Under the pieces are notes generated by a model that worked only from the letters and a program-made list of their open reading frames with translations, was not told where the DNA came from and did not search any database. From NCBI GenBank assembly GCA_027353565.1, contig DAIEHO010000014.1, positions 1 to 6,757 of the forward strand: a stretch of 6,757 nt of DNA, written 5' to 3'. Source of the DNA: Propionibacteriaceae bacterium. GTDB taxonomy: Bacteria > Actinomycetota > Actinomycetes > Propionibacteriales > Propionibacteriaceae. Position numbers and translations under genes: made by a program. Shown one piece after another: positions 1 to 5,068 of the stretch. How positions within the stretch are numbered: the stretch's first letter is position 1; the number at the start of each line of letters is the position of its first letter.

Positions 1-1
1 C

Positions 2-577
2 AACCAGCCGATGGTGTTCGCCGGCTGCCTCGACATCGACGCCTCCGAGAAAGCGGCGCGGTTCGTCCGCACCTGCGACTGCTTCAACATCCCCGTGATG
101 ACGTTCGTGGACGTGCCCGGCTTCCTGCCCGGCACCGACCAGGAGTGGAAGGGCATCATCCGACGCGGCGCGAAGCTGCTGTACGCGTACTCGGAGGCGA
201 CCGTCCCCCTGCTGACGATCATCACGCGCAAGGCGTACGGCGGCGCCTACGACGTGATGGGGTCGAAGCACCTCGGGGCCGACATCAACCTCGCCTGGCC
301 GACCGCACAGATCGCCGTGATGGGCGCCGAGGGCGCGGTCAACATCCTGTACCGCAAGGAGCTCGCCGCCGCAGACGATCCCGTGGCCAAGCGCAAGGAG
401 CTCGTCGAGGACTACAACGACACGCTGGCCAACCCGTTCATCGCGGCCGAGCGCGGCTACATCGACCAGGTCATCCATCCGCACGAGACGCGCGCGTCGG
501 TGATCCGGGCGCTGCGGCTGCTGCGGACCAAACGCGAGTCGATGCCCCCGAAGAAGCACGGGAACATACCGCTATGA
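2..577 (+). CDS. pccB: Acyl-CoA (propionyl-CoA type) carboxylase beta subunit, C-terminal part (5' truncated)
   Basis: This is the carboxyltransferase subunit of an acyl-CoA carboxylase. It moves the carboxyl group from carboxybiotin on the alpha subunit to propionyl- or acetyl-CoA, giving methylmalonyl- or malonyl-CoA in the cytoplasm. The frame is open to the left edge, so the ATG at 11 is internal. About 191 residues of a usual ~530 are present, i.e. the C-terminal crotonase-fold domain. Visible landmarks are VDVPGFLPG (about 104-130) and [18 protein letters not shown] (about 230-283). By recalled comparison with Streptomyces PccB, the Gly-Ala of GGAYD forms an oxyanion hole and the Asp (codon 251-253) matches Asp422, the residue that sets propionyl-CoA preference. 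The protein ends in KKHGNIPL, typical of the family. Its stop overlaps the next start (ATGA at 574-577), so the two are translationally coupled. The family is certain; the propionyl preference is inference. Confidence 0.95.
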   Translation, partial: NQPMVFAGCLDIDASEKAARFVRTCDCFNIPVMTFVDVPGFLPGTDQEWKGIIRRGAKLLYAYSEATVPLLTIITRKAYGGAYDVMGSKHLGADINLAWPTAQIAVMGAEGAVNILYRKELAAADDPVAKRKELVEDYNDTLANPFIAAERGYIDQVIHPHETRASVIRALRLLRTKRESMPPKKHGNIPL

Positions 578-789
578 GCACGGACCCGGCGTTCTCGGTC
601 GTCGGCGGAAACCCCTCCGACGACGAGCTCGCAGCCGTGCTCGCGGTGCTGTCCGCCACGATGGCGGATGCCCGTCAGGCCCGGGACGTCGGCGGCATGC
701 CCCCGATGTCCTGGGGCTCGTACTGGCGTGTCGTCCGCGAGCCTGTGAAACTCGGACGCGACGCGTGGCGGTCCACGTACCGCTGGTGA
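574..789 (+). CDS. accE: Acyl-CoA carboxylase epsilon subunit
   Basis: This small protein of 71 residues matches the actinobacterial acyl-CoA carboxylase epsilon subunit, which binds the beta-subunit hexamer and stimulates carboxylase activity. Two family blocks are visible: an N-terminal [18 protein letters not shown] (residues 9-26), with the usual V-x-G-N-P then E-L-A-A pattern, and a C-terminal W-x-x-x-R-E-P block with G-R-D-A-W-R (residues 51-66). I chose the ATG at 574 because it overlaps the beta-subunit stop (ATGA), there is a GGGA stretch just upstream (560-563), and the family homology begins within ten residues. A longer open frame runs upstream to 145, but there it is only an arginine-rich shadow of the beta subunit. 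Position directly after the beta subunit is the standard arrangement. Confidence 0.9.
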   Translation: MSTDPAFSVVGGNPSDDELAAVLAVLSATMADARQARDVGGMPPMSWGSYWRVVREPVKLGRDAWRSTYRW

Positions 790-817
790 TCTCCGGCTCC
801 ACCGCTCGACCCCCATC

Positions 818-824
818 GAAAGGA
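818..824 (+). promoter_or_regulatory. Ribosome binding site of the DUF937 gene
   Basis: The sequence GAAAGGA ends five bases before a GTG at 830. It decides the GTG start of the downstream gene, since no ATG in that frame lies nearby, and shows that this gene is translated independently of the epsilon subunit, which ends 40 bases earlier. Confidence 0.75.
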
Positions 825-829
825 CCACA

Positions 830-1540
830 GTGAGCACTTCCGCCGTCGAGGAGCTCCTCGGCCAGCTCCCCCTCTCCCAGCTCGCGACGCAGCTCGGCGT
901 GGACCCGCAGGCCGCGGCTCAGGCCGCGGCGGCGACCATCCCGTCGCTGATCGGCGGGCTCCAGCACAACGCAGACCAGGGTCAGGAGCAGGCTGTGGCC
1001 GGTGCCCTCGCCCAGCACAGCTCGTCCACCCTGCTCGACTCCGGTTCCGTCGACCTCACCGACGTCGACACGACCGACGGGGCCAAGATCGTGCAGCACA
1101 TCTTCGGCGACCAGTCCACGCAGCTCGCGCACGCGGTCGGACAGACGACCGGTGCGAACGGCGGCCTGGTGAACCAGCTGCTGCCGATCCTGGCCCCGGT
1201 CGTGCTCGCGTACCTCGCGAAGAAGGTCCCCGTCTCGGAGCCCGGCGGCTCCGGCAGCGGACCCCTGGGAACCATCCTCGGCGGCATCCTCTCGGGCGGC
1301 GGCGTCGCTCCCATCCTCGACGCAGGGCACCCGGGTCAGACGGCCGACCCGATGCAGGGTGGGGCCATGGACGAGCCGCAGCCGAGCGACGTCACCGAGA
1401 CGGCCCCTCCCAGCGGTGACCGGGAGCTGCAGTCCGGTGACGAGACGCCCGGCGCACCGGGTGAGGATCACCCAGCGCAGCCGCAGAGCAGCAGCAGCAT
1501 CGTCGACGAGATCCTCGGCGGCATCTTCGGCACGCACTGA
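830..1540 (+). CDS. DUF937 family protein of unknown function
   Basis: This 236-residue protein resembles the DUF937 family, whose function is not established. Residues 1-130 look like the family domain: VEELLGQLPLSQLATQLGVD near the start, then a run of alanines (29-35) leading into IPSLIGGLQHNA, and a hydrophobic QLLPILAPVVLAYLAKK (116-132). A Gly-rich segment with GTILGGILSGG follows (147-157). After that comes a disordered-looking stretch rich in Pro, Gly, Asp and Glu (about 160-220), and then SSIVDEILGGIFG at the very end (222-234), which echoes the earlier ILGGI motif. No signal peptide is seen, and the one hydrophobic segment is short for a membrane span. The start is GTG with a good ribosome binding site. 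The stop overlaps the maf start by one base (TGATG), so the two genes are probably co-translated. Placement between carboxylase and maf genes gives no clear functional hint. Confidence 0.85.
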   Translation: MSTSAVEELLGQLPLSQLATQLGVDPQAAAQAAAATIPSLIGGLQHNADQGQEQAVAGALAQHSSSTLLDSGSVDLTDVDTTDGAKIVQHIFGDQSTQLAHAVGQTTGANGGLVNQLLPILAPVVLAYLAKKVPVSEPGGSGSGPLGTILGGILSGGGVAPILDAGHPGQTADPMQGGAMDEPQPSDVTETAPPSGDRELQSGDETPGAPGEDHPAQPQSSSSIVDEILGGIFGTH

Positions 1541-2148
1541 TGCGGCTCGTCCTCGCCTCGGCGTCACCCGCCCGTCTCGAGACACTGAGGCGTGCGGGCG
1601 TCCATCCCACGGTCGTCGTGTCCGACGTCGACGAGTCGCTCGTACAGACCGAGGACATCCACGAGCTCGTCGCCGAGCTCGCGAAGCGGAAGGCCGAGGC
1701 GGTCGCGACGGAGGTCCTGCCGTCCGACGATGTCGTCATCGTCGGCTGTGACTCCATGCTCGAGGTCGACGGCGTCACGTACGGGAAGCCGGGTTCGCCC
1801 GAGAACGCAGCCGAGCTGTGGACCCGGCTGTCCGAGTCGACCGGCCTGCTCGTCACCGGGCACCATGTCATCGTCAGCCGGGGCGGCGAGGTGCGCAGCA
1901 CGAACAGGAACGCCGAGACCCTCGTCCACTTCGCCGACCTGTCGGCCGATGAGATCCGTGCGTACGCCGCAACCGGCGAGCCCGAGGTGGTGGCCGGAGG
2001 CTTCACGATCGACGGCTACGGCGGCCCGTTCATCACCGGCATCGAGGGAGACCCCCACAACGTCGTGGGGATCAGCCTCCCGCTCCTGCGCATGATGCTC
2101 GCCGACCTCGGCGTCACCTGGCACGACCTCTGGAACACCCCCGCCTGA
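1540..2148 (+). CDS. maf: Maf family nucleoside triphosphate pyrophosphatase
   Basis: Maf proteins cleave nucleoside triphosphates, often non-canonical or modified ones (UTP, dTTP or m7GTP depending on subgroup), to the monophosphate and pyrophosphate. They help keep nucleotide pools clean, and overexpression blocks septation in Bacillus. At 202 residues the length is normal. The N-terminal loop LASASPARLETLRRAG (residues 5-20) is the phosphate-binding signature. VIVGCDSMLEVDG (67-78) carries the conserved Asp71, followed by the GKPGSPENA block (82-90). The C-terminal part, VAGGFTIDGYGGPF (151-164) and GDPHNVVGISLPLLR (170-184), has the form common in actinobacteria, with Val where other Maf proteins have Lys before AG. 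The start overlaps the preceding stop (TGATG) and there is no separate strong ribosome binding site, so translation is probably coupled. Maf next to accD-accE is conserved in mycobacteria. The substrate subgroup cannot be read from sequence alone. Confidence 0.95.
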   Translation: MRLVLASASPARLETLRRAGVHPTVVVSDVDESLVQTEDIHELVAELAKRKAEAVATEVLPSDDVVIVGCDSMLEVDGVTYGKPGSPENAAELWTRLSESTGLLVTGHHVIVSRGGEVRSTNRNAETLVHFADLSADEIRAYAATGEPEVVAGGFTIDGYGGPFITGIEGDPHNVVGISLPLLRMMLADLGVTWHDLWNTPA

Positions 2149-2163
2149 CCTCGTGGCGCTCCC

Positions 2164-2169
2164 TAGACT
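2164..2169 (+). promoter_or_regulatory. Possible -10 element (TAGACT) before the PLP enzyme gene
   Basis: TAGACT fits the TAnnnT pattern of actinobacterial housekeeping promoters and lies in the 50-base gap after maf, about 30 bases before the next start codon. The only -35-like hexamer, CTGACC at 2145-2150, is just 13 bases away, which is too close, so this would be a promoter with a weak or absent -35. It suggests, without proving, that the next two genes form a separate transcription unit from the carboxylase-maf cluster. Confidence 0.35.
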
Positions 2170-2188
2170 GTCGCAGCGACAGCCGAAC

Positions 2189-2194
2189 AGGAGA
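2189..2194 (+). promoter_or_regulatory. Ribosome binding site of the PLP enzyme gene
   Basis: AGGAGA lies four bases before the ATG at 2199. It fixes that start, which also matches where the protein family begins (a DxxxLRxxFP motif in the first dozen residues). Confidence 0.75.
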
Positions 2195-2198
2195 TCCC

Positions 2199-3410
2199 AT
2201 GACCTACGACGTCGCCGCGCTGCGCGACCACTTCCCCTCCCTGGCGTCGGGTGTGGCCCACTTCGACGGGCCGGGTGGGACGCAGACGCCGACGATGGTC
2301 GGCGAGGCGATCATGGCGACGCTGACGGGGCCGCTGTCGAACCGGGGAACGGTCGGCGCCTCCGAGCGCAACGCCGACGCCGCGGTCGCTGCCTTCAGGG
2401 CGGCGTTCGCGGATCTGCTCGGCTTCCCCGCCGACGGCATCGTGTACGGGCGGAGCGCGACGCAGCTCACGTACGACGTGTCGCGCGCCATCGCGAAGAC
2501 GTGGGGCCCCGGGGACGAGGTGGTGGTGTCGCGGCTGGACCACGACGGGAACGTACGCCCCTGGGTGCAGGCGGCGGAGGCAGCCGGAGCGGCCGTCCGC
2601 TGGATCGACATCGACCCGCAGTCCGGCGAGCTCGACCTCGACAGCCTGGGCGACGCCCTCACCCCGGCCACCCGCCTCGTCGCCATCACCGGCGCGTCGA
2701 ACCTCATCGGTACGATGCCGCCCGTGCGCGTCGTGTCCGACGCGGCGCACGCCGTCGGCGCCCTCGTGTACGTCGACGCCGTCCACTACGCCGCCCACGA
2801 GCTCGTCGACCCTGTCGCTCTCGGTGCCGACATGGTGGTCTGCAGCCCGTACAAGTTCCTCGGCCCCCACTGCGGTGTTCTCGGCGCGGACCCGGCTCTC
2901 CTGGAGCGGTTCTGGCCCGACAAGCTGCTCCCGTCGAGCACGAAGGTTCCGGAGCGGTACGAGCTCGGGACACTCCCGTACGAGACGCTCGCCGGGGCCA
3001 CGGCAGCCGTCGACTTCCTGGCGGCGATCGCACCGGGCGACGCCACGACCCGACGCGAGCAGCTCCGACGCTCGTTCAGCGCCATCGACGAGCACGAGCG
3101 TGCCCTGCGGGAGCGTCTCGAGGCCGGGCTGGCCGCTCTTCCCGGTGTGGTCGTCCACTCCCGCGCCGCTCGCCGCACCCCGACGCTGCTCCTGAGCCTT
3201 CCGGGGCGGAGGACCCGCGACGCGTACCTGTTCCTCGCCGAGCGCGACGTCCTCGCGCCCGCCGGACAGTTCTACGCGTACGAGCCGTACCGGCGGCTCG
3301 GCATCGACGACGACGGCGGTCTCCGCCTCGGCCTCGCCCCGTACAGCACCAGCGACGACGTGGACCGAGCCGTCTCTGCCCTGGCCGAGTTCCTCGCCGA
3401 CCGGGACTGA
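2199..3410 (+). CDS. Class V aminotransferase-fold PLP enzyme, VC1184-like 'cysteine desulfurase-like' family
   Basis: This 403-residue cytoplasmic protein is a fold-type I, class V PLP enzyme. It most resembles the cysteine desulfurase-like VC1184 group, whose reaction is unknown. The opening HFDGPGGTQTP (residues 21-31) is the usual substrate-entry motif. PLP-site residues can be placed: His115 in RLDHDGN (stacks on the ring), Asn168 in ASNLIGT, Asp193 and His196 in VDAVHYAAH, and Lys219 in CSPYKFLGPHCG (Schiff-base lysine). His196 stands where NifS/IscS carry Gln. The catalytic loop of true desulfurases (GxHCA near the C-terminus) reads GQFYA here (356-360), with Tyr359 at the Cys position. 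The only cysteines, 215 and 225, flank the lysine. Sulfur transfer by the NifS mechanism is therefore unlikely. The end, GLRLGLAPYSTSDDVDR, is family-typical. The serine hydrolase gene starts one base after the stop, suggesting co-translation. Confidence 0.9.
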   Translation: MTYDVAALRDHFPSLASGVAHFDGPGGTQTPTMVGEAIMATLTGPLSNRGTVGASERNADAAVAAFRAAFADLLGFPADGIVYGRSATQLTYDVSRAIAKTWGPGDEVVVSRLDHDGNVRPWVQAAEAAGAAVRWIDIDPQSGELDLDSLGDALTPATRLVAITGASNLIGTMPPVRVVSDAAHAVGALVYVDAVHYAAHELVDPVALGADMVVCSPYKFLGPHCGVLGADPALLERFWPDKLLPSSTKVPERYELGTLPYETLAGATAAVDFLAAIAPGDATTRREQLRRSFSAIDEHERALRERLEAGLAALPGVVVHSRAARRTPTLLLSLPGRRTRDAYLFLAERDVLAPAGQFYAYEPYRRLGIDDDGGLRLGLAPYSTSDDVDRAVSALAEFLADRD

Positions 3411-3411
3411 C

Positions 3412-4263
3412 ATGTCGCTCGCCGAGCAGCTGGAAGCCGCATGGGCCGAGGTCGTGGACGCCATCCCGGGCATCTTCTCCCTCGACCTGCGCTCCGCGGG
3501 ACGACGCGTGGCCTCCCGCGACCCCGACGCCCCGCACTACCCCGCGAGCACGATCAAGCTGCCGACGTTGATGGCCCTGCTCCACGACCGTACGGCTGCT
3601 CCCGCGGCGCTCGGCAGCGTCGTCGTCCACGACGTGTTCCCGAGCGCGGCCGGCGGCACGTTCCGGATCCACCAGCATGACGACCAGGACGACGAGACGT
3701 GGGCGCTGCTCGGCTCCGGGGCGGACCTGCAACACCTCGCCGACCGCATGATCACCGTTTCGGGCAACCTCGCCAGCGACCTGGTCCTCGAGAGGATCGG
3801 GTTCGAGTCCGTACGCCGCTACCTGGCCGGTCTCGGCCTCGGCGCGGGGTTCCGCGTCGAGCGCCTCATCGGGGACACGGCGGCCGAGGACGCGGGGATC
3901 ACCAACCGGGTGACGGCATCCGCACTGGCCACGCTGATGTCCACGATCGAGGCCGGCACCGACGCTGACAGCGCGACCGCCCTCGGGATCCTCACCCGCC
4001 AGACCCACCGCGACATGATCCCGGCCGGGCTGCCCGCAGATGTCTGGAGCGCGAGCAAGGGCGGCTGGGTGACCGGCGTGAAACACGATGTGGCGCTCGT
4101 GCGCCCGGCCGCCACGCCCGCGTACGTACTCGCGGTCTGCACGACCTCAGAACTCCCGCACACGGAGGGCATGGAGCTGGTCGCCCGGCTGAGCGCCGTG
4201 ACGTGGGAGTGCTGGGTTTCGTGGCACGCAACGGAGGGGTCCAGACAGGCGCAGCCCTCATAG
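3412..4263 (+). CDS. Class A beta-lactamase-fold serine hydrolase, probably cytoplasmic
   Basis: This 283-residue protein belongs to the class A beta-lactamase-related serine hydrolases (Beta-lactamase2-like). The motifs come in the right order: PASTIKLP (residues 44-51) with nucleophile Ser46 and Lys49 (SxxK), TVSGNLASD (115-123) as the SDN-type motif with Gly in the middle, and SKGGWVTG (215-222), where KGG replaces KTG or KSG. The omega loop that normally holds Glu-x-x-Leu-Asn, needed to deacylate the enzyme, is not recognisable: the region before NRVTASALATLM (165-176) has only AAEDAGIT. No signal peptide, lipobox or membrane segment is present, so it should stay in the cytoplasm. An esterase, amidase or peptidase role is more likely than antibiotic resistance. 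The C-terminal tail after Trp265 looks like an unstructured extension. The start is one base after the previous stop with no clear ribosome binding site, so translation is probably coupled. The substrate is unknown. Confidence 0.87.
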   Translation: MSLAEQLEAAWAEVVDAIPGIFSLDLRSAGRRVASRDPDAPHYPASTIKLPTLMALLHDRTAAPAALGSVVVHDVFPSAAGGTFRIHQHDDQDDETWALLGSGADLQHLADRMITVSGNLASDLVLERIGFESVRRYLAGLGLGAGFRVERLIGDTAAEDAGITNRVTASALATLMSTIEAGTDADSATALGILTRQTHRDMIPAGLPADVWSASKGGWVTGVKHDVALVRPAATPAYVLAVCTTSELPHTEGMELVARLSAVTWECWVSWHATEGSRQAQPS

Positions 4264-4266
4264 GAT
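4261..4266 (+). promoter_or_regulatory. Possible -10 element (TAGGAT) for a leaderless regulator transcript
   Basis: TAGGAT matches TAnnnT and includes the stop codon of the serine hydrolase. Its last base is followed by six bases and then the regulator's ATG, so a transcript would begin at or next to the start codon. The same bases (AGGA, 4262-4265) could instead act as a weak ribosome binding site if the message comes from upstream. No good -35 is seen at the normal distance. Confidence 0.4.
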
Positions 4267-4272
4267 CAATGC

Positions 4273-4998
4273 ATGGAAGGTCAACGCGTCTCGAAGATGG
4301 CGGAGGACTACCTCAAGATCATCTGGGAGGCGCAGGAGTGGCCCGACGGCTCGGTCTCGACCAACGGGATCGCGGCATCCCTGGCCGTCACGCCGTCGTC
4401 CGTGTCGGCCAACCTGAAGAAGCTGGCACGTGACGGCTTGATCGACTACCAGCCGTACGGGAGCATCGGCCTCACCCCCGTCGGCCAGGAGATCGCCATC
4501 ATGGTCGTGCGGCGGCACCGCGTCCTGGAGACCTACCTGGTGGAGCGTCTGGGGCTTGGCTGGGACGAGGTCCACGCCGAGGCGCACTCCCTCGAGCACG
4601 CCGTGTCCGACGTCGTCCTCGACCGGATGGACCAGGTGCTCGGCCACCCCGCCTTCGACCCGCACGGGGACCCGATCCCTCGCGCGGATGGCACCATCGC
4701 GAGGAGCTCCGAGCGCAGCTCGGCAGCACGTCTGAGTGAGGTCGACCCTGGCACCGAGGCACGCGTCATTCGCATCTCGGATCACGAGCCTGAGATTCTG
4801 CAGTACCTGGAGGAGCGGCAGATCGCCGTCGGGACGCACGTCCACCTGGATGGGCGGAGCCCGGTGGTTGGTTCGGTGTCGGTCTCTCGCTCGAGCGCAA
4901 CCGGTGAGCATGCGGATCGTGTCGAGATCGCCATCGGCGCGGCCGACGCGGTGTGGGTCAGTGTCGACCCGCACCACGTCGGACCACCTGACTCGTGA
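4273..4998 (+). CDS. DtxR/MntR-family metal-dependent transcriptional repressor
   Basis: This 241-residue protein is a full-length DtxR/IdeR-type regulator that binds DNA when loaded with a divalent metal. The N-terminal winged helix-turn-helix spans about residues 6-72 (EDYLKIIWEA, then IAASLAVTPSSVSANLKKLARDGL, described here in two parts around the recognition helix at 40-52). A dimerisation helix region follows (about 73-125). From residue 157 there is an SH3-like, FeoA-type domain, which short MntR proteins lack. Aligned by eye to DtxR, metal-site positions are Asp12 (Met10), His82 (His79), Glu86 (Glu83), His101 (His98), His105 (Cys102), Glu108 (Glu105) and His109 (His106). Asp at the first position is the MntR state, which hints at manganese, but His at the Cys102 position is neither the DtxR Cys nor the B. 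subtilis MntR Glu. I chose the ATG at 4273; an ATG at 4269 is out of frame. The gene converges on a metal ATPase. The metal is uncertain. Confidence 0.93.
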   Translation: MEGQRVSKMAEDYLKIIWEAQEWPDGSVSTNGIAASLAVTPSSVSANLKKLARDGLIDYQPYGSIGLTPVGQEIAIMVVRRHRVLETYLVERLGLGWDEVHAEAHSLEHAVSDVVLDRMDQVLGHPAFDPHGDPIPRADGTIARSSERSSAARLSEVDPGTEARVIRISDHEPEILQYLEERQIAVGTHVHLDGRSPVVGSVSVSRSSATGEHADRVEIAIGAADAVWVSVDPHHVGPPDS

Positions 4999-5068
4999 TC
5001 AGGCGGCAGCTCCTTCGGCTGGGGGTCATGAGCACCATGGACTGTTCTCAGGCAGACCGGGGGCTCTG
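4999..5068. other. Intergenic gap between convergent genes
   Basis: These 70 bases separate the 3' ends of the regulator and the ATPase gene. A shared terminator would be expected. I see only short imperfect hairpins: CAGC/GCTG near 5007-5021, and GCAGA/TCTGC at 5052-5056 and 5065-5069. Neither has a strong stem or a T-run on either side. No open frame with coding character is present. Confidence 0.5.

Noticed and set aside
572..1585. A 337-codon open frame on the - strand across accE and the DUF937 gene
   Set aside because: Arg/Gly-rich antisense shadow spanning two real genes and their gap, including a region where the + strand has a clear ribosome binding site and start.
2145..2150. CTGACC as the -35 box for the TAGACT element
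   Set aside because: The spacer would be 13 bases, well below the usual 16-19.
2163..3473. A 436-codon open frame on the - strand opposite the PLP enzyme
   Set aside because: The opposite-strand frame of a strong, motif-bearing gene. Composition is low-complexity and no family is recognisable.
2153..3571. A 472-codon open frame on the + strand overlapping the PLP enzyme
   Set aside because: It is extremely rich in Arg, Pro and Gly, has no recognisable motif and runs across two real genes in another frame. It is a shadow caused by high G+C.
3412..4263. Antibiotic-resistance beta-lactamase
   Set aside because: No signal peptide, no omega-loop Glu166 equivalent, and KGG in place of KTG/KSG. 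The neighbours are metabolic genes, not resistance or mobile genes.
4269..4271. ATG just upstream of the regulator as its start
   Set aside because: It is in a different reading frame from the DtxR-family sequence.
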